This document shows positions 42,527-51,136 of a DNA stretch of 64,000 bases, one piece after another. The notes beneath the pieces were generated by a model, which worked only from the letters and a program-made list of their open reading frames with translations, was not told the origin of the DNA and did not search any database. This DNA is from Dyadobacter alkalitolerans DSM 23607 (lineage in GTDB: Bacteria; Bacteroidota; Bacteroidia; Cytophagales; Spirosomataceae), in NCBI RefSeq assembly GCF_000428845.1, contig NZ_AUAS01000004.1:62001-126000 (forward strand), read 5' to 3'. Within the stretch, counting starts at the first letter, position 1. Each line of letters starts with the position of its first letter. A program made the translations under genes and the position numbers.

Positions 42527-44875
42527 ATGAAAGTAAGATTACACGCCATACTATTCTTTTTCGCATCTATTTGTTCCTTCCAGCATGCTTACGCCCAATC
42601 TGATTCGGGAGTGATCCGGGGGACAGTGATGGATAATAATAACCAGCCTATTCCGTTCGCTTCTGTCGTTGTGAAAGGGACTAACATAGGCACCACTGCA
42701 AACGGTGACGGAAGTTACCGGCTTGGTAATTTGCCCAAAGGAAACGTTTCGATCAGAGCTTCTTTTATCGGATATACGATTCAGGATAAAGATATTACAC
42801 TTGACTCGGGCTCGGATCAAAGCCTCGATTTTGAGCTAAAAGAAAGTTCTTCCCAGCTTGATGAAGTCATTGTATCCGCAGGACGCCGGGTAGAATCGCT
42901 CGCGGAAACGCCGTCATCTGTAACGGTCGTGAACGCAAAGGAGATCGGAGCACTTTCTACCATAAGCCCCAACATTGCCAACATTCTGGCATTTTCGGTT
43001 CCCGGTTTAGGAGCTTCTACAAATCAAACTGGTAACTCGGGACAAACATTGCGCGGTCGTAACCTGCTGGTGCTTATTGACGGCATACCGCAATCGACTC
43101 CTCTCAGGGCCGGAGGGAGGGATATCCGCTCCATTGACCCTTCGGTGATCGAGCGGGTAGAGGTGATTAAAGGTGCTACGGCAATTTACGGAAACGGTGC
43201 TGATGGCGGACTGATGAACTACATTACAAAAACCCCAAAAACGGACCGGAAAATCGGCGGATACAGCCAGTTGAGCCTTACCGGAAACACCCGTGGAGAC
43301 AGCACGCTGGGATTCCGTGCTTCACAGCAACTGTACGGGCGTGTGGCCAAGTTCGATTACGTCATAAGCGGAATGTACGAAAAAACCGGCGTTTACCGGG
43401 ATCCGAAAGGGTTGGTGATATCTCCTGACTACGGACTGGGCGAAACCAAAATATACAATGCATTCGCGAAGGTTGGTTACAATTTCAATGCTTCCCAGCG
43501 CATTGAGGCAATGTATAATTATTACAGCTCCAATCAGCATTCGGCTTATGTTGCCAAAGCCGGTGTTTACGGAGAGTCTCCTGCGATCGGCGTGTGGGGA
43601 ATGCGGAAAGGAATTGACGAGGGAACCCGTTACAACCACAATGCCAATATTCAGTATACCAATAAAAATATTATTGGCCGGACTTCTCTGACTGCCAATG
43701 TGTATTTGCAGGATTTCTGGACGGTTTATTCCAATTCAGAATCATTTTTTGGCAGCGGTCAATCTGCCATCATTTCCACCAAGAAAGGTTTCAGGCTTAA
43801 CCTGAACACACCCTTCACCATTTCGTCCAGACTGTCGGGAGACGTCACTTACGGTGTGGATATATTGAATGATAAAACTGAGCAAAACCTGGTTGACGGC
43901 CGCTCCTGGGTGCCGCGCATCAATATGAACAACCTGGCGCCCTACGCCCAGCTTACGACGCAATGGTTTGATTACCTGAACCTGAAAACGGGCTTGCGTG
44001 CTGAAAATATCAAAATGGACATTGCCGATTACGCCACGCTGGCCACGGGTCCTAATGGCGCAGGAAGCACTAATGTAACAGGCGGAAAGCTGGATTACAA
44101 TGCGTTTGTATTCAATGCAGGGCTTCGGTATTCAAAGGATAAGCGCTTCAACCCATTCGTCAGCTATTCACAATCGTTCTCGATTTTTGATCTGGGCAGG
44201 ATATTAAGGGCTGCGAACGAAAATACCGTGGCTGGTCTGCAAACGGAGCCGATCATTGTGAACAATTATGAAGTCGGTTTCAGCAGTGCATTGGGGCCAT
44301 TGAATGTGTCGGCTGCCTATTATTACAGCACATCGAAACTGGGTTCCAATTTATTGCTGGTTGATGGTAAATACGTAGCGGAGCGATTGCCAGAGCGCGT
44401 TTGGGGTTACGAATTCCAGGTGGATTATCAGGTAACCAACAACTTCGTTCTGGGAGGCAACTATGCTTTCGTGGAGGGTAAAGGGGATAAGGACGGCGAC
44501 GGCAATTTCAACGGCCCGACCGATAAATATCTGAACTCAAACCGCATTACGCCCGTGAAAATCGCGGCTTACGCCAGGTACAACAAAGCCCGTTTCAATG
44601 CAGATCTGAACTGGTTGTATGTAGGTAAGCGGGACCGGTTTGCTCCCAACGAAAAAGGCGTTTATCCAATCGGCGAGGGGCCTATCGAATCTTATAATAC
44701 ATTTAATTTGTCTTTGGGATACAAAATTACGGAAAACCTGAAAGCTGATTTGGGTATTGAAAACTTGCTTAATTCCGTTTATTACCCGGCTATTGCCCAG
44801 TTTTACGGCACAGCCATTGATTACCGGCGAGGAAACGGACGCAGATTTAACCTTACAATAGGATACCGGTTTTAG
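42527..44875 (+). CDS. TonB-dependent siderophore receptor
   Basis: This is a 782-residue outer-membrane receptor. It has a signal peptide (MKVRLHAILFFFASICSFQHAYAQ), a carboxypeptidase-regulatory-like prefix (about 30-115), a plug with VESLAETPSSVTVVNAKEI and VIERVEVIKGATAIYGNGADGG, and a barrel ending RRFNLTIGYRF. The plug matches siderophore-type (FhuA/FecA-like) receptors. I chose the ATG at 42527 over an upstream in-frame TTG at 42503 because it gives a good signal peptide. Five bp downstream is a PepSY membrane protein, the usual partner for releasing iron from the imported chelate. Confidence 0.92.
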   Translation: MKVRLHAILFFFASICSFQHAYAQSDSGVIRGTVMDNNNQPIPFASVVVKGTNIGTTANGDGSYRLGNLPKGNVSIRASFIGYTIQDKDITLDSGSDQSLDFELKESSSQLDEVIVSAGRRVESLAETPSSVTVVNAKEIGALSTISPNIANILAFSVPGLGASTNQTGNSGQTLRGRNLLVLIDGIPQSTPLRAGGRDIRSIDPSVIERVEVIKGATAIYGNGADGGLMNYITKTPKTDRKIGGYSQLSLTGNTRGDSTLGFRASQQLYGRVAKFDYVISGMYEKTGVYRDPKGLVISPDYGLGETKIYNAFAKVGYNFNASQRIEAMYNYYSSNQHSAYVAKAGVYGESPAIGVWGMRKGIDEGTRYNHNANIQYTNKNIIGRTSLTANVYLQDFWTVYSNSESFFGSGQSAIISTKKGFRLNLNTPFTISSRLSGDVTYGVDILNDKTEQNLVDGRSWVPRINMNNLAPYAQLTTQWFDYLNLKTGLRAENIKMDIADYATLATGPNGAGSTNVTGGKLDYNAFVFNAGLRYSKDKRFNPFVSYSQSFSIFDLGRILRAANENTVAGLQTEPIIVNNYEVGFSSALGPLNVSAAYYYSTSKLGSNLLLVDGKYVAERLPERVWGYEFQVDYQVTNNFVLGGNYAFVEGKGDKDGDGNFNGPTDKYLNSNRITPVKIAAYARYNKARFNADLNWLYVGKRDRFAPNEKGVYPIGEGPIESYNTFNLSLGYKITENLKADLGIENLLNSVYYPAIAQFYGTAIDYRRGNGRRFNLTIGYRF

Positions 44876-44880
44876 CGAAT

Positions 44881-46059
44881 ATGAAATTTAAAAAAGTGGT
44901 CAGCTTTTTACACCTTTGGCTCGGACTTGTGTCCGGGCTTTTTGTGTTTTTGATTGCTGTCAGCGGCTGCCTCTATGTTTTTGTCGATGAGCTCAAACCC
45001 ATCGTTTACCGTGAGCGTCTTTTCGTCACCCCGGAAAATAAGGAAAAGCTCCCTTTGACCCAACTGCTGAGCATTGCCCAAAATACACTCGGGCAGGACA
45101 AAATCATCACGAGGATCGAAATGGCCAATGCGCCGGACCGGTCGGTAACATTCCGGTCACAAAAGAACAACCCCGAAGGATTGACGCACTGGGACTATTT
45201 CGAATATTATTACCGGGTATATATCAACCCTTATTCAGGGAAAGTCATTTACGTGGAAGACTCAAAAAACGAATTTTTTCAGCTCGTACTGGCATTGCAC
45301 ATGCGAATGCTATTTGGTGAAAAAGTAGGGCATTACGTGGTCGGATATTCGGTGCTGAGCTTTTTAATTATATTGATTTCCGGCTTTATTCTCTGGTTTC
45401 CCAAGAAATGGACAGCCAAAAGCATTAAGAACCATTTCACTGTCAAATGGAGCGCAAAATGGAAAAGACTCAACTATGACCTCCACCAGATCCTTGGACT
45501 CTATGCGTTTTTAATTCTGTTACTAACATCCCTGACGGGCCTCGTCTGGGCATTTGACTGGATGCAGGATTCTGTACGTTTTGTAGCGAATGGCGGGAAA
45601 AATATAGAAAAACCCGCCCTTCTGGTTTCGGACACATTGCAACCACAAGCTGTTTCCGGGTTGGATAAAGCATTCACAGTAACCGCCGCTGGCTACCCGG
45701 ATGCATACGCGTATTTGGTATTATTACCTGCCAAAGCCACGTCCACAATTAATACATTGGTTTACAAGAAAGACTGGAATCGCTTCGACCGCCTGCTGAT
45801 CGTATACGACCGTTATTCCGGCAAAATGCTTTCCAACACCTCCTTTCAGGATCTGAACAACGGCGACAAGGCCTATCAGCTCAATTTTGACTTGCATACC
45901 GGCGCATACATGGGTTTATTCGGTAAAATCCTATCATTCTTCGCCGCCCTGGCCTGCTCCACATTACCCGTCACCGGCTTTTACATTTGGTGGAACAAGA
46001 AGAAAAAGAAGAAGTCACCACCGCAAGTTCAATTGGCGGATCGGTTGAATCGGGTGTAG
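44881..46059 (+). CDS. PepSY-associated membrane protein (siderophore reductase type)
   Basis: This is a 392-residue inner-membrane protein with four helices and PepSY domains. Visible elements are LHLWLGLVSGLFVFLIAVSGCLYVF at the N-terminus, LALHMRMLFGEKVGHYVVG, LNYDLHQILGLYAFLILLLTSLTGLVWAFDW and LHTGAYMGLFGKILSFFAALACSTLPVTGFYIWW near the end. Conserved histidines in LHLW, LHMRM and YDLHQ suggest heme coordination. Family members (PiuB/FegB-like) pair with TonB siderophore receptors and probably reduce ferric chelates. It shares an operon with the receptor gene 5 bp upstream. Confidence 0.92.
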   Translation: MKFKKVVSFLHLWLGLVSGLFVFLIAVSGCLYVFVDELKPIVYRERLFVTPENKEKLPLTQLLSIAQNTLGQDKIITRIEMANAPDRSVTFRSQKNNPEGLTHWDYFEYYYRVYINPYSGKVIYVEDSKNEFFQLVLALHMRMLFGEKVGHYVVGYSVLSFLIILISGFILWFPKKWTAKSIKNHFTVKWSAKWKRLNYDLHQILGLYAFLILLLTSLTGLVWAFDWMQDSVRFVANGGKNIEKPALLVSDTLQPQAVSGLDKAFTVTAAGYPDAYAYLVLLPAKATSTINTLVYKKDWNRFDRLLIVYDRYSGKMLSNTSFQDLNNGDKAYQLNFDLHTGAYMGLFGKILSFFAALACSTLPVTGFYIWWNKKKKKKSPPQVQLADRLNRV

Positions 46060-46067
46060 AAGGCCCA

Positions 46068-47009
46068 TCAGCCTACTTTCCGGGCGGTCAGCCTGTATTG
46101 TTCGGGGCTTTGGCCCATGTTTTTTTTGAATACCCTTGAAAAATAGAAGGGGTCGTCGTAGCCGAGGTGCAGGGCGATTTCTTTGATCTTTGCTTCATTG
46201 GCATAGATCAGCTGACAGGCTTTCTGCATTTTCAAATGAATAAAATAATCCACCGGCGCCATGCCCGTGCCCTTGCGAAAGAGCATTGAAAAATGTGAGC
46301 AGGAGAGCTGGTGCTTGTTTGCCATATCTTCAACCGACAGTTTCTTGTCCAGATGCAGGCGCATATGGGTGATCGTGTCCGTAATCATGTCGCCCTTTTC
46401 GGTATGCTCGGCAGCGAGGTGTTTTTCGGGAAAAAGGAACATGGCCATAAAATATTGCAGGCACATGGTGGCATTGGCCAAGTTTTCCAGGCTGTAACCC
46501 ATTTCCAGGCTCTGATAGATCCGGTGCCAGGTGTCGGGCACTTTTTCATTGAAGATCAGGTTGACAGGCCCTTTTTGAGGCAGGATCTGCAAGGTTTCGT
46601 TAAAATGATCAATGGCGCTGCCGGTAAAATGTATCCAGTAAATCGTCCACGGGTCCTCGTGATCGGCCCAGTAACGTATATATTGATCGGTCGCCGGCAG
46701 CATGATGTATTGATTGGCCGTGACCTCAAATTTCTTATCGGCGATCACATAATGTCCCTTTCCCTGAATGCAGTAGATCAGGATATTATCCTCGCAGCCT
46801 TTCCGCCGCTCACGGTAATGAAAAAGGGCTTTGGGAAAATAACCGATATGCGTAATGTACAGGTGAAAAAGGGCAGGGTTCTTGTGGACCACATCGCGCA
46901 GAATTCCCGGTGGCAGGCTGATCAGCTTTTCCCCGTCAAATCCATCCCGCCTTCTGAAACTGCTGCTCATAACTTCTGTTGATTTGTAATCGTATTTTCC
47001 ATTATACAT
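46068..47009 (-). CDS. AraC-family regulator of the fucose locus
   Basis: This is a 313-residue regulator with an N-terminal cupin sensing domain (FHYRERRKGCEDNILIYCIQGKGHYVIADKKFEV) and a C-terminal AraC domain with two helix-turn-helices (VEDMANKHQLSCSHFSMLFRKGTGMAPVDYF and IKEIALHLGYDDPFYFSRVFKKNMGQSPEQYR). The family form matches AraC proteins that control carbohydrate loci in Bacteroidota. An in-frame ATG at 46970 (MSSSFRRRDGFDGEKL) matches family starts better than the one at 47009 and may be the true start. It is divergent from the fucose genes, so it probably senses fucose or a derivative. Confidence 0.9.
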   Translation of the reverse strand: MYNGKYDYKSTEVMSSSFRRRDGFDGEKLISLPPGILRDVVHKNPALFHLYITHIGYFPKALFHYRERRKGCEDNILIYCIQGKGHYVIADKKFEVTANQYIMLPATDQYIRYWADHEDPWTIYWIHFTGSAIDHFNETLQILPQKGPVNLIFNEKVPDTWHRIYQSLEMGYSLENLANATMCLQYFMAMFLFPEKHLAAEHTEKGDMITDTITHMRLHLDKKLSVEDMANKHQLSCSHFSMLFRKGTGMAPVDYFIHLKMQKACQLIYANEAKIKEIALHLGYDDPFYFSRVFKKNMGQSPEQYRLTARKVG

Positions 47010-47094
47010 TTAGACAAAGTGCGATAATAGGCAAATTTATATCAGAATTAAAAATAAATCCGGATTAGATTGTAATTAACAATGGCTAGCAAAA

Positions 47095-47120
47095 TTCCAT
47101 GATCGTAGAATTGTCCATGA
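47095..47120. promoter_or_regulatory. Candidate AraC half-sites in the fucose divergent promoter
   Basis: TCCATGA occurs at 47096-47102 and 47114-47120, a direct repeat 18 bp apart, with a related TTCCATAA at 47225-47232 by the SDR start. Tandem direct half-sites about two helical turns apart are usual for AraC regulators. The 226-bp region from 47010 to 47235 otherwise holds no gene. Confidence 0.3.
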
Positions 47121-47235
47121 AAATAAACGGATGCTCTATATGTAACACCTGAATGGTCCACTACTTTTGGCACATCAAACGGCGACCGAAATGCGCTGCA
47201 AACTTTTGATCCTATGCATTTACATTCCATAAATT

Positions 47236-48036
47236 ATGTTGCTATTAGCCGATAAAGTCGTTTTTTTAACGGGAGGGACCGAAGGGATCGGGTTTGAATG
47301 TGCCAAAGCATACCAACAGGCAGGCGCCCGCTTATGCATCATCAGCAACGATTCAGAAAGCATTCACCGTGCAAAAACGCAGTTGGAAAGCAATGCAACC
47401 GTGTTTTTCCTGGCAGACGTTGCCAATGCTGCACAGGTGCAGAAAGCCATCGCGCATTGCCTTGCAGTGTTTGGTAAAATAGATGTTATTCACAATAATG
47501 CAGGCATTTCGAGTCCTTCCAAAGCGTTGCATGAGACTACTGAGCAGGAGTGGAAAAAACTGTTTGAGGTGAATGTAGGCGGCATTCATCATACCACATT
47601 ACATGGCATCGAAGCCCTGAAAAAATCCGGTGGGAGCATCCTGAACACGGGGAGTCTTGTGGGAGAGATAGGGCAGGAGATCCATGCGGCATACACGGCT
47701 ACAAAAGGCGCGGTAAATGCGCTTACAAAGTCTATGGCGCTGGACTATGCACCTTTCGGGATCCGGGTCAATGCAGTTGCGCCTGCGGGTGTCATCACGC
47801 CGCTTTTGCGGAGTTGGAGCCAGCAGCAGCCCGATCCGGAATCGGCAGAGGAATATCTCAACAACATCCACGCGCTGGGCTATTGTCCTGACGGCGACGT
47901 GATTGCAGACGCCTGCCTTTTCCTGATCTCAGATATGGCCAGGTTTATCACGGGTTGCATTCTGCCTGTAAGCGGCGGTGCGGAACTGGGTTATAAGAAG
48001 CTTTCCAGCAAACAGAACCATTTTCATGATCTATAA
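47236..48036 (+). CDS. SDR-family L-fucose-pathway dehydrogenase
   Basis: This is a 266-residue SDR. GGTEGIGFECAKAY is the nucleotide-binding motif, NNAGISSPSK follows, and the catalytic pair is in AAYTATKGAVNALTKS. The C-terminus has GCILPVSGGAELGYKK. In pathways of this type the SDR is either L-fucose 1-dehydrogenase or 2-keto-3-deoxy-L-fuconate dehydrogenase; context cannot separate these. It overlaps the next gene by 11 bp, and that gene is an L-fuconate dehydratase-like enzyme, so fucose oxidation is strongly suggested. Confidence 0.85.
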   Translation: MLLLADKVVFLTGGTEGIGFECAKAYQQAGARLCIISNDSESIHRAKTQLESNATVFFLADVANAAQVQKAIAHCLAVFGKIDVIHNNAGISSPSKALHETTEQEWKKLFEVNVGGIHHTTLHGIEALKKSGGSILNTGSLVGEIGQEIHAAYTATKGAVNALTKSMALDYAPFGIRVNAVAPAGVITPLLRSWSQQQPDPESAEEYLNNIHALGYCPDGDVIADACLFLISDMARFITGCILPVSGGAELGYKKLSSKQNHFHDL

Positions 48037-49258
48037 AATAGCAGTAAAAGACGCCCGTTACCCGCTCGACGGCAGCGCAGGAAGCGACGCCATTCACCGC
48101 GATCCTGTTTATTCCTATGCCGTTACCGAGCTAGTCGACGACAGCGGCGTTACGGGGACCGGCTTTGCATTCACATTAGGGGAAGGAAACCAGCTCGTTT
48201 GCCAGGCCGCACAATATTACACACAGAAGCTGGTTGGGAAGGACATTGAAGAAATAATGGCCGACTTTGGAGTTTTATTCAGGCAATCGTCTGATGATCA
48301 GCAGTTTCGCTGGCTTGGGCCGCACAAGGGCGTCGTGCACCTGGCGCTGGCTTCTGTTACCAATGCTTGTTACGATCTTTGGGCAAAAAGACGCGGTGTG
48401 CCGCTATGGAAACTGCTCACCAGTCTTTCGCCCGAAGCTATCGTAAACACGCTGGACTTTTCGTATCTGGAAGACGAGCTCACCAGGGAGCAGGCAATCA
48501 GCCTCTTGACAATGGAGCAGGCAAGTAAAGCCGACCGGGAAAGCATTCTGAAAACAGGATATCCCGGTTACGACACTTCGATTGGCTGGTTCAACTATTC
48601 CGATGAAAAGGTGCGTGAAAACTGCAAAAAGGCCTTAGCCGATGGTTTTACAGCCATGAAGCTGAAAGTAGGATCCGCCGATCCCGCGCGCGACATCCGG
48701 CGCGCCCACATTGTACGTGAAGTTGCCGGAGATCAAGTGAAAGTAATGCTCGACGCCAACCAGCAATGGAACCTGCCGGACGCGATCGCGATTTGCAAAA
48801 ACCTGGCAACAATGAATCCTTACTGGATTGAGGAACCCACGCACCCCGACGACATTCTGGCGCATCGGGCGCTGGCGAAGGAAATTGCGCCTGTGAAGCT
48901 TGCCCTGGGCGAGCACGTTCCTAATAAAGTGATTTTTAAAAATTATCTGCAAGCGCAAGCAGCAGCATTTGTACAGGTGGATGCCGTGCGCGTCGGCGGC
49001 GTCAGCGAGTTCCTGACGATCAGTTTGTTGTGTAAAAAATTTGGCATTCCGGTCGTGCCGCATGTGGGTGATATGGGGCAGCTGCACCAGCACTTAGTTT
49101 TGTATAATCACATTGCTATGGGGCATGAAGCGTTATTTTTGGAGCATATTCCGCATTTGCAAAAACACTTTGTGCATCCCGCCCGCATTCAAAACGGCGT
49201 TTATGAAACACCGCAGGAGCCGGGCAGCAGCTGTGACCTGATGGCTTTGCGTAACTAG
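48026..49258 (+). CDS. L-fuconate dehydratase-like enolase-superfamily enzyme
   Basis: This 410-residue mandelate-racemase/enolase-superfamily protein starts at the ATG at 48026 (MIYKIAVKDARYPLDGSAGSDAIHRDP). The barrel residues match L-fuconate dehydratase: the KxK pair in AMKLKVGSAD, metal ligands in VMLDANQQW, WIEEPTHPDD and ALGEHVPN, and the general acid histidine in VVPHVGDMGQLHQHL. It would dehydrate L-fuconate to 2-keto-3-deoxy-L-fuconate. The gene overlaps the SDR and is 13 bp before the symporter. The lactonase and final aldolase or dehydrogenase are not in this window. Confidence 0.88.
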   Translation: MIYKIAVKDARYPLDGSAGSDAIHRDPVYSYAVTELVDDSGVTGTGFAFTLGEGNQLVCQAAQYYTQKLVGKDIEEIMADFGVLFRQSSDDQQFRWLGPHKGVVHLALASVTNACYDLWAKRRGVPLWKLLTSLSPEAIVNTLDFSYLEDELTREQAISLLTMEQASKADRESILKTGYPGYDTSIGWFNYSDEKVRENCKKALADGFTAMKLKVGSADPARDIRRAHIVREVAGDQVKVMLDANQQWNLPDAIAICKNLATMNPYWIEEPTHPDDILAHRALAKEIAPVKLALGEHVPNKVIFKNYLQAQAAAFVQVDAVRVGGVSEFLTISLLCKKFGIPVVPHVGDMGQLHQHLVLYNHIAMGHEALFLEHIPHLQKHFVHPARIQNGVYETPQEPGSSCDLMALRN

Positions 49259-49271
49259 TCCATTTACTCCA

Positions 49272-50924
49272 ATGATCCACTCCCTCGATATCACGATCAG
49301 CGCGCTGTACATTACGGCGATATTTGTCATTGGTTTGTGGGCTGGATTAAAACATAACAGGTCGAAAAACGGCTCTGGTGAAGCGGGAGCATATTTCCTG
49401 GCAGGCAAAACATTGCGCTGGCCCACGATCGGCCTTGCATTGTTTGCTACCAACATTTCCTGCGTTCACTTGGTGAGCCTCGCACAGAGCGGTTTCGACA
49501 CCGGGCTTCTCAACGGGAATTTCGAGTGGATGGCCGCTTTCATCCTAGTCCTGCTCGCACTGTTTTTCGCTCCGTTCTACATCAGGTCCGGCGTTTCCAC
49601 GTTGCCCGATTTTTTGGAAAAACGCTACGACCGCGCAAGCCGCGACTGGCTGGCTGTAATTTCCGTGGTGTCGGCCGTGATTGTGCACATTTCCTTTTCC
49701 TTACTGGCCGGCGGCATTGTTTTGCAGACATTGTTTGGCGTGGATATGTACACCAGCATCATTGCCATTTCTATCATTACGGCCATTTACACTATTGTAG
49801 GCGGGTTAACTGCCGTTGTCATCACGGAGTCGATCCAGACGATTGTGCTGCTTTTCGGCGCGGTGATCATCAGCATTGCCGCATATAATAAAATGGGCGG
49901 CTGGGAGCCGATGGTGGACGTTCTCCAAACGACGGGCCAGCTTGAAAAGCTTTCTATGATGCGTCCCCACGGCGATAGCAGCGGAATGCCTTGGTATGCC
50001 GTGTTCTTAGGTTATCCCGTGCTCGGGATCTGGTATTGGTGTGCCGACCAGACGATTGTCCAGCGGGTATTGGGTGCAAAAGATGAGAACCATGCGCGCA
50101 TAGGGCCGCTGTTTTGTGGTTTTATCAAAATCCTGCCCGTTTTCATTTTCGTGCTGCCCGGACTTTTTGCCTATACATTATCGCAGTCCGGCGGGCTTGA
50201 TATTTCAGCTTTGCAAACCGTTTCCGATGGCAAAACGGTGGTCAACAGCAAAGGAATTTACACATTAATGATCACCCAGCTTTTGCCCAAAGGACTGGTT
50301 GGAATATTGGTCGCTGCATTGCTTTCTGGGCTGATGAGCCAGATTTCCGGTGCGCTTAATTCCATATCTACATTGGTAAGCTATGATTTGTACCAACGAC
50401 GCAAACCGGGAGCTTCGGACAAGCAACTGATCCGCGTTGGTAAAATCGCTGCGGGCATTGCATTGATCGTCTCGCTGGCCACATTGCCGCTGCTGAACAG
50501 TTATGAAAGTATTTTCAATGGCCTCAACGACATTATCGCACACATTGCACCGCCGATCACCTGCGTATTTTTACTAGGGATCTTCTGGAAAAAAGCGTCT
50601 GCGGAATCTGCGAAATTTACCTTATGGATCGGATCCGCGGTTGGTGTTATTGTTTTTACTGTCAATAAATTATATCCCGAAACGCTGGTCGGGCAAGTGC
50701 CGTTTATGATAATGGCGTTTTACCTGTTTTGCTTTTGTGTTTTAATCCAGGTTGTCTTCTCCTTTTTCTTCCCGGTTCGCCACACTGCTGTAAGCCTGCA
50801 ACTTTTCTGGAAATCTCCCCTCGAATCACTTCAAACACCCGGCTGGCCAGGCCTGGGCAATTACAAAATGCTATCCGTCCTGCTTGCCGGGATCATGTGC
50901 TTTCTCTTCTGGTTTTTCAGGTAA
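49272..50924 (+). CDS. Sodium:solute symporter (SSS), probably for L-fucose
   Basis: This is a 550-residue inner-membrane symporter with about 14 helices. SGLT-like motifs include FLAGKTLRWPTIGLALFATNISCVHLVSLAQSGF, LGYPVLGIWYWCADQTIVQRVLGAKDENHARIGPLFCGFIKILP and VGILVAALLSGLMSQISGALNSISTLVSYDLYQ. This subfamily imports monosaccharides with sodium. The context suggests L-fucose released by the GH95 fucosidase downstream. It is the third gene of the operon; a 212-bp gap separates it from susC. Confidence 0.92.
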   Translation: MIHSLDITISALYITAIFVIGLWAGLKHNRSKNGSGEAGAYFLAGKTLRWPTIGLALFATNISCVHLVSLAQSGFDTGLLNGNFEWMAAFILVLLALFFAPFYIRSGVSTLPDFLEKRYDRASRDWLAVISVVSAVIVHISFSLLAGGIVLQTLFGVDMYTSIIAISIITAIYTIVGGLTAVVITESIQTIVLLFGAVIISIAAYNKMGGWEPMVDVLQTTGQLEKLSMMRPHGDSSGMPWYAVFLGYPVLGIWYWCADQTIVQRVLGAKDENHARIGPLFCGFIKILPVFIFVLPGLFAYTLSQSGGLDISALQTVSDGKTVVNSKGIYTLMITQLLPKGLVGILVAALLSGLMSQISGALNSISTLVSYDLYQRRKPGASDKQLIRVGKIAAGIALIVSLATLPLLNSYESIFNGLNDIIAHIAPPITCVFLLGIFWKKASAESAKFTLWIGSAVGVIVFTVNKLYPETLVGQVPFMIMAFYLFCFCVLIQVVFSFFFPVRHTAVSLQLFWKSPLESLQTPGWPGLGNYKMLSVLLAGIMCFLFWFFR

Positions 50925-51048
50925 GTAACTGCATTTTGAAATAAGTGGATTTTAACAATTGATGTTGTTCACTTCTTAGCTGAATGTGTTTTAAGTCTAT
51001 TTATACGTAAAATTCAGGGATGACCGGTGTATTTTAATAATCGTATTA

Positions 51049-51075
51049 TCCATGTTTTTATCAGGTTAGTCCATT
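51049..51075. promoter_or_regulatory. Candidate AraC half-sites upstream of susC
   Basis: The gap from 50925 to 51136 holds no gene. TCCATG (51049-51054) and TCCATT (51070-51075) are direct repeats 21 bp apart, recalling the TCCATGA pair upstream of the fucose dehydrogenase. A shared regulator would link the two parts of the locus. Confidence 0.25.
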
Positions 51076-51136
51076 TCAATGTGATTTTTGCCTGTCTAAT
51101 TTTACCCCATCAAATAGTATAAATTAATGAAAGAAT

